64,000 nucleotides of DNA from Amycolatopsis thermoflava N1165. Lineage in GTDB: Bacteria; Actinomycetota; Actinomycetes; Mycobacteriales; Pseudonocardiaceae. Position numbers and translations under genes: made by a program. The first letter of the stretch is position 1. Each line of letters begins with the position of its first letter. Shown here piece by piece: positions 39,195 through 47,400 of this stretch. The notes beneath the pieces were generated by a model. It was not told the origin of the DNA. It did no database searches and saw nothing but the letters and a program-made list of their open reading frames with translations. The stretch spans positions 2,469,731-2,533,730 of the forward strand of contig NZ_KI421511.1 of the NCBI RefSeq assembly GCF_000473265.1. The letters run 5' to 3'.

Positions 39195-39891
39195 GGTCGG
39201 TCACTCCCAGATCGGCCAGCACCCTGGCGCGAACGTCGATGTGGTCGGAGACGGCTCGGGGCCGCGGGTGGTCCAGGACGTGCTCGGCGATGATCCGCCC
39301 CTCCCCCAGCACGAGGACGCGGTCGGCGAGCAGCAGCGCCTCGTCCACGTCGTGAGTCACGAGCAGCACGCCCGGCCGGTGCTCGCGCCACAGGTCCTCG
39401 ACGAGCCGGTGCATCGCCAGCCGGGTCAGCGCGTCCAGCGCGCCGAACGGCTCGTCGAGCAGCAGCAGGTCCGGTTCCCGCACCAGCGCCCTGGCGAGCG
39501 AGACCCGTTGCGCCTCACCGCCGGAGAGGGTGCGCGGCCAGGCGTCGGCGTGGTCGGCGAGGCGCACCTCGGCCAATGCGCGTTCGGCCAGCGCCCGGTC
39601 GCGGCCGCGGTCGCGCAGGCCGAGGACGACGTTGCGCCACACCCGCCGCCACGGCAGCAGCCGCGGTTGCTGGAACGCCACGGACACCGCGCCCTCGACC
39701 CTGGCCTCGCCCTCGATGGCGGTGTCCAGCCCGGCGAGGATCCGCAGCAGCGTCGACTTGCCCGAGCCGCTGCGGCCGAGCAGGGCGACGAACTCGCCGC
39801 GCCCGATCTCGAGGTCCACATCGGACAGCACGGCGCGCTCGCCGAAGCGCTTGGTCAGGCCGTGCACCCTGGCGATCAGTTCCCGCGCCAC
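39181..39891 (-). CDS. ssuB: Aliphatic sulfonate ABC transporter ATP-binding protein
   Basis: 236 aa from a GTG at 39891, overlapping the ssuC stop by 16 bp. Nucleotide-binding subunit with all ABC motifs: Walker A GRSGSGKST, Q-loop AFQQPRLLPW, signature LSGGEAQR, Walker B DLLLLDEPF and the switch His in LLVTHDVDEALL. The GRFGALDALTR-like Walker B extension and small size are typical of nitrate/sulfonate/taurine importers. It drives import through SsuC. Gene order and overlaps show a single translationally coupled operon transcribed from ssuC towards ssuD. Confidence 0.93.
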   Translation of the reverse strand: MARELIARVHGLTKRFGERAVLSDVDLEIGRGEFVALLGRSGSGKSTLLRILAGLDTAIEGEARVEGAVSVAFQQPRLLPWRRVWRNVVLGLRDRGRDRALAERALAEVRLADHADAWPRTLSGGEAQRVSLARALVREPDLLLLDEPFGALDALTRLAMHRLVEDLWREHRPGVLLVTHDVDEALLLADRVLVLGEGRIIAEHVLDHPRPRAVSDHIDVRARVLADLGVTDHAIV

Positions 39892-40700
39892 CGCAGCGCC
39901 CTCCGTTCGATCAGGCGGACCAGCGCGTCGGTGATCAGGCCGAGCGCGGCGTAGACGATCAGGCCGACCACGATCACGTCGGTGCGCAGGAACTCGCGCG
40001 CGTTGTTGATGAGGTAGCCAAGGCCCGCGTCGGCGTTCACGGTCTCGCCGACGATCAGCGCGAGCCACGCGACGCCGAGCGCCTGCCGCAGCCCCACCAG
40101 CGTCTGCGGCACCGCGGACGGCAGCACCACGTGGACCAGCCGTTCCCAGCGGGTGTAGCCGAGCGCGGTGGTGGCCTCGACGAGGTGGTCGTCGACGTTG
40201 CGGATGCCGGAGTAGATGTTGAGGTAGAGCGGAAAGGCGACACCCAGCGCGACCAGGACGATCTTCGGTTCCTCGCCGATCCCGAACCACAGGATGAACA
40301 GCGGGATCAGGCCCAGGAACGGCAGGGTGCGCAGCATCTGCACCGGCGGGTCGATGAGCACCCCGCCCCAGCGGGACAGGCCCGCGACCACGCCCAGCAC
40401 CAGCGCGACGCCGGCACCGAACGCGAAGCCGAGGCCGACGCGCACGATCGACACGGCGAACGCCTCACCCAGTTCGCCGGACCGCGCGGTCTCGACACCG
40501 GCCTGCAGGACCGTCCACGGTGAACTCAGTTTGTCCGGGGACAGCACGCCCGTCGAGGACGCGAGCTGCCACAGGGCGAGCAGCGCGAGTGGACTGATCC
40601 AGCGGCGCAGGTCGGGCAGGCGGCGTCTCCGGGCCGGACGCGGCCGCGTCCCGGTTGCCTCCTCCGGGCGCGCGAGAACGTCCGTTGCGGAAAGCGACAC
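39876..40700 (-). CDS. ssuC: Aliphatic sulfonate ABC transporter permease
   Basis: 274 aa from a GTG at 40700 with GGGAGAAGATCC before it. Six transmembrane segments start near residue 33 (WISPLALLALWQLAS) and continue through GFAFGAGVALVLGVVAGL, LRTLPFLGLIPLFILWFG and a C-terminal VIVVGLIVYAALGLITDAL. The EAA coupling loop EATTALGYTRWERLVHVVLPSAVPQTLVGLR contacts SsuB. The N-terminal ~30 residues are Arg-rich and cytosolic. First gene of the ssu operon; its leader holds two small palindromes. Confidence 0.92.
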   Translation of the reverse strand: MSLSATDVLARPEEATGTRPRPARRRRLPDLRRWISPLALLALWQLASSTGVLSPDKLSSPWTVLQAGVETARSGELGEAFAVSIVRVGLGFAFGAGVALVLGVVAGLSRWGGVLIDPPVQMLRTLPFLGLIPLFILWFGIGEEPKIVLVALGVAFPLYLNIYSGIRNVDDHLVEATTALGYTRWERLVHVVLPSAVPQTLVGLRQALGVAWLALIVGETVNADAGLGYLINNAREFLRTDVIVVGLIVYAALGLITDALVRLIERRALRWRGN

Positions 40701-40715
40701 GGATCTTCTCCCATT

Positions 40716-40760
40716 TTTTCGGGGGTTTCACCGAAAATGCTTCCTCCCACGATCGGGTGG
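40716..40760 (-). promoter_or_regulatory. Palindromes in the ssu operon leader
   Basis: TTTTCGG (40716-40722) pairs with CCGAAAA (40731-40737) around an 8-base loop directly upstream of the ssuC ribosome site. Further out, about 40745-40760, CCCAC-GATCGG-GTGGG forms a second short dyad. Candidate operator or leader hairpin for sulfur-dependent control; no known SAM riboswitch fold was recognised. Confidence 0.4.
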
Positions 40761-40845
40761 GTCAATGTGCTCCCGGATCGCGGAACCGATTCCGCTGAGC
40801 AGGCCGGAGTTTCTTTCACCGCTTCGGGAAACGTTGACAGGACAG

Positions 40846-41208
40846 GTGATCGGCGGTCAGGCTGCCCCGGTGACCGACTTCCAGCCACTGACCTCCGTCG
40901 AGGGACTCCCGCTCCTCGGCGGTTCCGGCCGCTTCCGCGTCCTGCAGAACACCGAGCGCGGGCTGCTGCTCGAACTGGAATACCCCGCCGGGGTGGCTTC
41001 GCCCGAGCACTTCCACGACCACGACAGCTTCATCTACGTGCTGTCCGGTGAGCTGACCGGCTCGGTGGACGGGCGGGAGGCGCGGCTCGGCGCCGGGGAC
41101 ACGCTGGTGCACCCGCGCGGGGTGCGGCACACGGTCGCGGCGGTGACGGACAGCCGGTGGCTGGAGTTCAAGGCGCCGCCACCGGAGGTGGGGCGCGTCC
41201 TCAGGTGA
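40846..41208 (+). CDS. Small cupin-domain protein
   Basis: 120 aa from a GTG at 40846 (AGGA four bases before it); a GTG at 40870 is also possible, and the frame is open further 5' without looking coding. Single cupin_2 barrel: motif 1 HFHDHDSFIYVLSGELTGSVDG with two His and an Asp/Ser set for a metal, and motif 2 GDTLVHPRGVRHTV with the third His. Such small cupins are metal-dependent oxygenases, isomerases or sugar/ligand sensors. It is divergent from ssuC (about 145 bp between starts) and convergent with the OmpR-type regulator, overlapping its stop by 8 bp. A link to sulfonate use is possible from position only. Confidence 0.8.
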   Translation: MIGGQAAPVTDFQPLTSVEGLPLLGGSGRFRVLQNTERGLLLELEYPAGVASPEHFHDHDSFIYVLSGELTGSVDGREARLGAGDTLVHPRGVRHTVAAVTDSRWLEFKAPPPEVGRVLR

Positions 41209-41617
41209 TGTCGGCGCGGCCGTCGAACCGGTAGCCGACGCCACGCACGGTGGTGATCGAAAACCGGTCGATCTTGCTGCGCAGCTTGCGGACGTGCACG
41301 TCGATCGTGCGGCCGCGGCTCGGCCCGGGCAGGCGCCACACGTGCTCGGTGAGGGCCGCGCGGTCGAAGACCCGGCCGGGATGGCGCGCCAGGAACAGCA
41401 GCAGCTCGTATTCGAGCCGGGTCAGCTCGACCTCGGCGCCGTGCGAGCGGACCCGGCGCGACGTGGTGTCGATGCGCAGTGCCGGTTCCGGCGCGGGTTC
41501 CAGCGCGCCGAGCGCTTCGCCGATCACGGCGCCGATGCGATCCGGATCGCCGTGGACCACGATGTGCAGCTCGACCGCGCCGTCCGGCCGGTCGACCCGG
41601 GTGAGGGACCGCGTCAT
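41201..41617 (-). CDS. Stand-alone OmpR/PhoB-type winged-helix DNA-binding protein
   Basis: 138 aa from an ATG at 41617. The C-terminal ~95 residues are a clear OmpR-type winged helix (LTRLEYELLLFLARHPGRVFDRAALTEHVW, RTIDVHVRKLRSKI and the terminal TTVRGVGYRF wing). The N-terminal 40 residues (RVDRPDGAVELHIVVHGDPDRIGAVIGEAL) are too short for a receiver domain and contain no phosphorylatable Asp pocket, so it is not a normal two-component response regulator. No histidine kinase is nearby. It is convergent with the cupin and divergent from the IclR gene (89 bp apart), either of which may be a target. A short N-terminal ligand or protein interaction region may replace the receiver. Confidence 0.82.
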   Translation of the reverse strand: MTRSLTRVDRPDGAVELHIVVHGDPDRIGAVIGEALGALEPAPEPALRIDTTSRRVRSHGAEVELTRLEYELLLFLARHPGRVFDRAALTEHVWRLPGPSRGRTIDVHVRKLRSKIDRFSITTVRGVGYRFDGRADIT

Positions 41618-41706
41618 GATCCCAGCAAGCCACGCCGGCGCGGGCCGGTCAATCGCGTCCCGGCAGGTGGGCCGGGTTGGCCGCGGATCCGTGGCACACT
41701 CGGGCC

Positions 41707-42468
41707 GTGGCCAGGCAGCCGACCGGTGAATCCGTCCTCTCCCGCGCGGTGCGGATCTTCGAGGCCTTCACGCCGGAGGAGCCGGTGCTGCAGGTCTCCG
41801 AGATCGCCCGCCGGACCGGGCTGCACCTGGCGACCGCGTCCCGCCTGGTCGCCGAACTCACCGGCCACGGCCTGCTCACCCGCGACGACGACCGCCGGGT
41901 GCGGATCGGCGTGCGGATGTGGGAGCTGGCCCTTCGTGCCTCGCCCACGGCCACGCTCCGCGACGCCGCGATGCCGTTCATGGAGGACGTCCACGCGGTC
42001 GTCGGGCACCACGTGCAGCTCGGGGTCCGCGACGGCGACGAGGTGATCTTCCTGGAGCGCCTGTCCGCGCCGAAGGCGGTCATCAACTACACCCGCATCG
42101 CCGGGCGGCTGCCGATGCACGCGTCCTCCTCCGGTCTCGTCCTGCTCGCCCACGGGCCCGCCGACCTGCGCGACCGCGTGCTCGCCGGGCCGCTGCGGGC
42201 CTACACCGCGAACACGATCACCACCCCGGACCGCCTGCGGAGCACGCTCGCCGACATCCGCAAGCAGGGTTTCGCCTGGTGCCCGGGCCACATCCACGAG
42301 GAAGCGCTCGGCGTCGCGGTGCCGGTCAAGGATGCCCGCGGCGGCGTCGTCGCGGCCCTGTCGGTCATCGTGCCGAACACGGCCGAGAGCAGGGCGGTCA
42401 CCGGCATCCTGATGGCCGCCGCGCGGGGCATCACCCGCTCGCTCCCGCCCTCGCCTCTCATTCATTGA
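41707..42468 (+). CDS. IclR-family regulator of the P450 cluster
   Basis: 253 aa from a GTG at 41707 (a TTG at 41677 is an alternative). N-terminal winged helix (VLSRAVRIFEAFTPEEPVLQVSEIARRTGLHLATASRLVAELTGHGLL) and C-terminal IclR effector domain (LGVRDGDEVIFLERLSAPKAVINYTRIAGRLPMHASSSG, then CPGHIHEEALGVAVPV). Regulators of this type control catabolism of aromatic and small organic acids. It lies 71 bp upstream of the reductase-P450 pair on the same strand, so it is probably their local regulator; effector likely the P450 substrate or product (inference). Confidence 0.88.
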   Translation: MARQPTGESVLSRAVRIFEAFTPEEPVLQVSEIARRTGLHLATASRLVAELTGHGLLTRDDDRRVRIGVRMWELALRASPTATLRDAAMPFMEDVHAVVGHHVQLGVRDGDEVIFLERLSAPKAVINYTRIAGRLPMHASSSGLVLLAHGPADLRDRVLAGPLRAYTANTITTPDRLRSTLADIRKQGFAWCPGHIHEEALGVAVPVKDARGGVVAALSVIVPNTAESRAVTGILMAAARGITRSLPPSPLIH

Positions 42469-42539
42469 GAACCCGGTCGCCGCCCGTCGCCGCGGAACCG
42501 CATCCTGCGTGCCAGCAACCCAGCGCAAGGAGGCGTCCG

Positions 42540-43481
42540 GTGAGCCAAGTCGTGACCTTGGAGGTCACCGCCCGCGAAGCACGCGCCGAGGGGGTGGTGG
42601 CGCTGACCCTGTCCCGTCCGGACGGCGGCCGGCTGCCGGACTGGACCCCCGGCGCGCACATCGACCTCGTGCTGCCGAACGGGCTGACCCGGCAGTACTC
42701 GCTGTGCGGCGACCGTTGGGACGCGCACAGCTACCGCATCGGCGTGCTGCGCGAGCCCGCGGGTCGCGGCGGCTCGGCCTACGTGCACGACCGGCTGCGG
42801 CCTGGCGACCGCGTCGGCGTCGGCGGACCGCGCAACAACTTCCCGCTCGTGCCGTCCGGGCGCTACCTGTTCGTCGCGGGCGGCATCGGCATCACCCCAC
42901 TGCTGCCGATGATCCACCAGGCCGACCTGCTCGGCGCCGACTGGACGCTGCTCTACGGCGGTCGCCGCCGCGCGTCGATGGCCTTCACCGACGAGCTCGC
43001 CGCGTACGGCGACCGCGTGCACCTGGTGCCCGAGGACGAACACGGCCTGCTCGACCTGGCGTCCTGGCTCGGCACCCCTCGCCCGGGCACGAAGGTCTAC
43101 TGCTGCGGGCCCGCTCCCCTGCTGGCCGCCGTCGAATCCGCCTGCCGCGACTGGCCGCCGTTCTCGCTGCACGTCGAGCGCTTCACGGCACGCGAGCAGG
43201 CGCCGGCGCGGGACGAGCCGTTCGAGGTCGAGCTGCGGCGGACCGGCACGACCGTCACCGTCACGCCGGGGATCTCGGTGCTGGAAGCGGTGCGCGGCGC
43301 GGGCGTGGACGTGCTTTCGTCGTGCCGGCAGGGCACCTGCGGCACCTGCGAAACCGGTGTCCTGGCCGGAGTTCCGGACCACCGCGACTCGATCCTCGCC
43401 GACCACGAGCGGGCCGCGGGCGAGGTCATGTTCGTGTGCGTGTCCCGCTCGTGCACCGACCGCCTCGTCCTCGACCTGTGA
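42540..43481 (+). CDS. Phthalate dioxygenase reductase-type FMN/FAD-[2Fe-2S] oxidoreductase
   Basis: 313 aa from a GTG at 42540 with AAGGAGG upstream. Domains in order: flavin-binding barrel (LPDWTPGAHIDLVLPNGLTRQYSLCG, about 30-65), NAD(P)-binding domain (YLFVAGGIGITPLLPMI and VYCCGPAPLLAAV), and a C-terminal plant-type [2Fe-2S] ferredoxin with Cys spacing CRQGTCGTC...CVSRS. This is the class IA/PDR layout also used by vanillate demethylase reductase. It transfers electrons from NAD(P)H to the partner oxygenase, here the P450 that starts 15 bp later, so a separate ferredoxin is not required. Gene order reductase-P450 behind an IclR regulator resembles p-alkoxybenzoate demethylase loci. Confidence 0.92.
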   Translation: MSQVVTLEVTAREARAEGVVALTLSRPDGGRLPDWTPGAHIDLVLPNGLTRQYSLCGDRWDAHSYRIGVLREPAGRGGSAYVHDRLRPGDRVGVGGPRNNFPLVPSGRYLFVAGGIGITPLLPMIHQADLLGADWTLLYGGRRRASMAFTDELAAYGDRVHLVPEDEHGLLDLASWLGTPRPGTKVYCCGPAPLLAAVESACRDWPPFSLHVERFTAREQAPARDEPFEVELRRTGTTVTVTPGISVLEAVRGAGVDVLSSCRQGTCGTCETGVLAGVPDHRDSILADHERAAGEVMFVCVSRSCTDRLVLDL

Positions 43482-43496
43482 CCTGAGGAGACTCTC

Positions 43497-44684
43497 GTGA
43501 TCACCGACGACACCGACCCGTTCGCGCCCGAGGTCCTGGCCGAACCGGAACCCCTGCACGCCAAGCTGCGCGACGCCGGCCCGGTCGTGCGCCTGAGCCG
43601 CTACGACGTCTACGCCCTCGCCCGCTACGAGCACGTGCACGCCGCGCTGGTGAACTGGCAGGACTTCTCCTCCGCCGCGGGGGTCGGGCTGGCCGACTTC
43701 CACGTCGAGGAGCCGTGGCGGCCGCCCAGTCTGCTGCTTGAGACGGACCCGCCGCGCCACGACGCCCCGCGCCGGGTGCTGTCCGGCATCCTCGGCCCGC
43801 GCGCGCTGCGCAAGCTGCGGGAGGACTGGTTCGCCGCGGCCGAGGACCTGGTCGAGCGTGCGCTGGACACCGAACTGGACGTCGTCCCCGCGCTCGCCGA
43901 GGCGTTCCCGCTGCGGGTGTTCCCGGACGCGGTCGGGATCGGCCGCGAGGGGCGCGAGAACTTGTTGCCCTACGGCAACTTCGCCTTCAACGCGTTCGGC
44001 CCGCGCAACGAGCTGGTCACCTCGCTGGCCGCGGACATGCCGCGGTGGTCGGGGTGGGTGAACGAGCAGTGCGCCCGCGACCGCCTCACCGCCGACGGGT
44101 TCGGCGCGGCGATCTGGGCGGCCGCCGACCGCGGCGAGATCACCCACGAGCAGGCGCCGCTGGTGGTCCGGTCGCTGCTCACGGCCGGCGTGGACACGAC
44201 GGTGCACGGGCTGGCCGCCGTGCTCTACGCCTTCGCCACCCACCCGGGCGAGTGGGACCGGCTGCGCGAGCAGCCCCGGCTGGCCCGGGCGGCCTTCGAC
44301 GAGGCGGTGCGCTGGCAGTCGCCGGTGCAGACGTTCTTCCGCACGGCCACCAGGGACACCCGCGTCGCGGACGTGACCATCCCGGCCGGGCACAAGATCC
44401 TGATGTTCCTCGGCGCGGCGAACCGGGATCCGCGCCGCTGGGCCGATCCGGACGTCTTCGACCTGAGCCGCGACCCGTCCGGCCACGTCGGGTTCGGGAT
44501 GGGCCTGCACCAGTGCGTGGGCCAGCACGTCGCCCGGCTGGAGGCCGAGGCGCTGCTGACCGCGCTGGCGAAGCGGGTGCGCCGGTTCGAACTGCTCGGG
44601 CCGGGCACCCGCCACCTGAACAACACGTTGCGCGCGTGGCAGTCACTGCCGATGCGGCTGCACCTCACTCCGCCGCGCCGGTGA
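43497..44684 (+). CDS. Cytochrome P450, CYP199-like
   Basis: 395 aa. Complete P450: I-helix LLTAGVDTTVHGLAAV, ExxR in EAVRWQSPVQTFFRTATRD, and heme loop GFGMGLHQCVGQHVARLE with Cys340. The segments SPVQTFFRTATRDT, KILMFLGAANRDPRRWADPD and the C-terminal NNTLRAWQSLPMRL closely recall CYP199A enzymes, which O-demethylate para-substituted benzoates (for example p-anisate). The B-region loop reads FSSAAGVGLADF; from memory, CYP199A4 has Arg/Ser here for carboxylate binding, so the substrate may not be a simple benzoate. Electron donor is most likely the adjacent PDR-type reductase. The last 20 bp overlap the convergent permease gene. Confidence 0.9.
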   Translation: MITDDTDPFAPEVLAEPEPLHAKLRDAGPVVRLSRYDVYALARYEHVHAALVNWQDFSSAAGVGLADFHVEEPWRPPSLLLETDPPRHDAPRRVLSGILGPRALRKLREDWFAAAEDLVERALDTELDVVPALAEAFPLRVFPDAVGIGREGRENLLPYGNFAFNAFGPRNELVTSLAADMPRWSGWVNEQCARDRLTADGFGAAIWAAADRGEITHEQAPLVVRSLLTAGVDTTVHGLAAVLYAFATHPGEWDRLREQPRLARAAFDEAVRWQSPVQTFFRTATRDTRVADVTIPAGHKILMFLGAANRDPRRWADPDVFDLSRDPSGHVGFGMGLHQCVGQHVARLEAEALLTALAKRVRRFELLGPGTRHLNNTLRAWQSLPMRLHLTPPRR

Positions 44685-46509
44685 GCGACACCGGGCTGGG
44701 CCGGGTCGCGGACAACGCCGTCCACGCGCTGGTCGCGCCGACCACCGCGAACGCGCCCAGCACCACGATCGCGATCAGCGCCCACGGCACCACCAGGACG
44801 TGCTGCCCGGCGATCCGGCCCGCCGCGGCGGAGATCCCGATCAGGGTCGTGGTCGCGGCGAGGCCGCCCAGCGCCAGTCCGATGCCGGTGACCGCGCCGG
44901 ACTCCAGCACAGCGGACCGCACCACCTGCGCGCGGGTCAGCCCGGTCACCCTGGCCACGGCGAACTCGCGGCGCCGGTCAGCTGCGGCGATGACCACGGC
45001 GTTGACCACCGCGATCAGCGCGTACAGCCCGGACAGGCCCATGATCACGGTCATGATGCCGGTGCTGGTGTCCTGCCGCTTCGCGCTGGTGGCGGCGATC
45101 CAGTCGTCCACTGTGGTCACTTCGCCGCGGCCGGCGAGCGTGCTCGGGTCCGCGCCGGGCGCCAGGCGCACGATGGATTCGGTGGGCGTGGCGGCCAGCA
45201 CCGGGGCGGGCACGATCTCGCGCGGCAGCAGGAAGTCCGCGCCGCCGCCGAGCGTCGCCGGCAGCACGGCCACGACCCGCAGGTCCAGCTCGCTGTCGCC
45301 GATCCGGGCGGTGACGGTGCTGCCGAGCGGCTGGAACCCGTCGGCGACGGCGATAGTCGGCCCGGTCAGGTCGGCGAGCGATCCCTGCTCCGGGACGCGC
45401 ACGTGGGTCGCGGCGTAGGCGGCGGGGTCGACCGCGGCCGCGTAGCCCTGTTCGGTGTCGGTGTCGTCGTCGCTGTAGGTGACGACCGAGACCGGCACCC
45501 GGGTCTGCGGGGACACCGCGGCGACGCCGGGAACGTCCAGATCGGACGGTCCGGTGGTGGTGACCACGAGGTCGCCGCGGATGTCGGCGCGCTGCTCGAT
45601 TTCGGCACCCTTGCCGATGGTGGCGAGCGTGCCCGCCTGGGCGACCAGCAGTGCGACGAGCACGATCAGCGGCGCGGCGGTGGAGGCGCTGCGACGGACG
45701 CCGTCGCGCAGGTTCGCCTCGGCCAGGCGTCCCAGCGGCCCGCGCAGGACCAGCCCGGCCAGGCGCCCGGCGGCGGGCACGACCAGCGGGCTCAGCGCGG
45801 TCAGGGCGACCGCGGCGGCGAGCGCGGTGTTGATCGACAGCGCGATGGCGCCCTCGGGCGGGGCGAACGCGGACACGGTCGCCATGGCGACCGCCCCGGC
45901 CAGGAACAGCACGCCGAAGAACCAGCGGACGCCAGTCATGACGCGGGCCGCCGCGCCGGTCTCGCGCAGGGCCTCCAGCGGGCGCACCTTGGCGGCGCGC
46001 CGGGACGCGGCGAGCACCCCGGCGATCGCGACACCGAGCCCGATGCCCGCGGACACGCTGAGGATCCAGTCCTGCCAGCGCGGGGTGAACGCGGACGGGA
46101 CGAAGCCGAGTTCGCGCAGCAGCCAGGTCTGGACCCGCATCACCAGCAGGCCGAGCGGGACGCCGAAGGCGGTGCCGAGCACGCCCAGCAGCAGGGCCTC
46201 CGACAGCAGCAGTCGGCGGACCTGGCCGCGGCCGCCGCCGACGAGCCGCAGCAGCGCCAGGTCGCGGCGGCGCTGGGCGACGGTGAAGGCGAAGGTGGAG
46301 CTGACGATGAACACCGCGAGGAACACCGAGATGCCCAGGGTCAGGCCGAGCAGGGTGACCGCCTCGACGACCTCGCCGCCCGCGGTCGCGGCGGAGACGA
46401 GGATCAGCAGTGACGACTGGACGAGCGCGACGCCGAGGCAGACGGTGAGGATGGCGCCGAGGAACAGCGGCCAGCGGTCGGTGAAGGTGTTCCAGGACAG
46501 TCGCAACAC
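44665..46509 (-). CDS. FtsX-like ABC transporter permease
   Basis: 614 aa from an ATG at 46509. Two FtsX-type transmembrane blocks: N-terminal TM1 (FLGAILTVCLGVALVQSSL) followed quickly by TMs 2-4 (LLGLTLGISVFLAVFIVSSTFAFTV, LGTAFGVPLGLL, VSAGIGLGVAIAGVLA), a soluble region (about 300-480), and a C-terminal block (IMTVIMGLSGLYALIAVVNAVVIAA onward). Usually a long extracytoplasmic MacB-like domain sits between TM1 and TM2 of the first block; here it is practically absent. RRRDLALLRLVGG and RRREFAVARVTGL are the cytoplasmic coupling loops. It is partnered with the ATPase gene 2 bp upstream. Likely an exporter or envelope-associated complex; substrate unknown. Confidence 0.87.
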   Translation of the reverse strand: MLRLSWNTFTDRWPLFLGAILTVCLGVALVQSSLLILVSAATAGGEVVEAVTLLGLTLGISVFLAVFIVSSTFAFTVAQRRRDLALLRLVGGGRGQVRRLLLSEALLLGVLGTAFGVPLGLLVMRVQTWLLRELGFVPSAFTPRWQDWILSVSAGIGLGVAIAGVLAASRRAAKVRPLEALRETGAAARVMTGVRWFFGVLFLAGAVAMATVSAFAPPEGAIALSINTALAAAVALTALSPLVVPAAGRLAGLVLRGPLGRLAEANLRDGVRRSASTAAPLIVLVALLVAQAGTLATIGKGAEIEQRADIRGDLVVTTTGPSDLDVPGVAAVSPQTRVPVSVVTYSDDDTDTEQGYAAAVDPAAYAATHVRVPEQGSLADLTGPTIAVADGFQPLGSTVTARIGDSELDLRVVAVLPATLGGGADFLLPREIVPAPVLAATPTESIVRLAPGADPSTLAGRGEVTTVDDWIAATSAKRQDTSTGIMTVIMGLSGLYALIAVVNAVVIAAADRRREFAVARVTGLTRAQVVRSAVLESGAVTGIGLALGGLAATTTLIGISAAAGRIAGQHVLVVPWALIAIVVLGAFAVVGATSAWTALSATRPSPVSLTGAAE

Positions 46510-46511
46510 GG

Positions 46512-47282
46512 TCAGGCCTCCAGCCGGGCGAGGCGGTCCGCGACCTCACGGGCGGTCGGGGTGACGGCGTGGTCGACGACGCGGCCGTCGCGGAGGAACA
46601 CCACGGAGTCGGCGCTGGCGGCGGCGGACGGGTCGTGGGTGACCATGACGATGCTCTGGCCCGCGGTGACGAGGTCCCGCAGCAGGCCGAGGACCTTGCG
46701 GGCCGCGGTGGAGTCGAGGGCGCCGGTGGGTTCGTCGGCGAAGAGGACGCGCGGGCGGGTGACCATGGCCCTGGCGATCGCGACGCGCTGCTGCTGGCCG
46801 CCGGACAGTTCGCGGGGCCGGTGCCGGCGGCGGTCGTCGAGCCCGACGGCGGCGAGCACCGCGCGAACGTCCTTCGTGGACGGCCGGGTGCCGGCGAGCC
46901 GGAGTGGGAGCGCGACGTTCTGCTCCGCGGTGAGCGAGCCGATGAGGTTGAAGCTCTGGAAGACGAAGCCGATCTCGCTGCGGCGCAGCGCGGTGAGGTG
47001 GGCGTCGTCGGCGGTGGTGATGTCCTCACCGCCGAGGAACACCTGCCCGGTGGTGACGCGTTCCAGGCCGGCGGCGCAGTGCAGGAGGGTCGACTTGCCG
47101 GAGCCGGAGGGCCCCATGACGGCGGTCCAGGACCCGGCGGGGAAGGCGACGCTGACCCCGTCGAGCGCGCGGACCTCGTGCTGGCCCGCGGCGTAGGTGC
47201 GGGAAACGGCCCGAAGCTCGACGGCGGGCTGCCCGTGCGGCCGATGCCTGCCGGCGACGGCGGTTTCCAGAGGCGTTGTCAT
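46512..47282 (-). CDS. ABC transporter ATP-binding protein (MacB/LolD type)
   Basis: 256 aa from an ATG at 47282. Walker A GPSGSGKST, Q-loop FVFQSFNLIGSLTAEQNVALPLRL, signature LSGGQQQRVAIARAMVTRPRVLFADEPTGALDS with Walker B, and the switch His in IVMVTHDPSAAA. The NLIGSLTAEQNVALP and ADEPTGALD forms are typical of the LolD/MacB/SalX group that partners FtsX-type permeases. Only 2 bp separate its stop from the permease start. Its upstream region is a 500-bp block of hairpin repeats. Confidence 0.92.
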   Translation of the reverse strand: MTTPLETAVAGRHRPHGQPAVELRAVSRTYAAGQHEVRALDGVSVAFPAGSWTAVMGPSGSGKSTLLHCAAGLERVTTGQVFLGGEDITTADDAHLTALRRSEIGFVFQSFNLIGSLTAEQNVALPLRLAGTRPSTKDVRAVLAAVGLDDRRRHRPRELSGGQQQRVAIARAMVTRPRVLFADEPTGALDSTAARKVLGLLRDLVTAGQSIVMVTHDPSAAASADSVVFLRDGRVVDHAVTPTAREVADRLARLEA

Positions 47283-47400
47283 GGGTTAGATCCCATCGCG
47301 GATCGGGGCGCCGGTCAGCGGTGCCGGCCACCGAATCCCCGGTGGGGCTGGCCCTACCCCTCGGCGGGCGCGGATTCCCTGGGACACACCCCGCGAAGCG

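Noticed and set aside
40701..40845. SAM riboswitch upstream of the ssu operon
   Set aside because: Only short palindromes are present; the conserved core of known SAM classes was not recognised.
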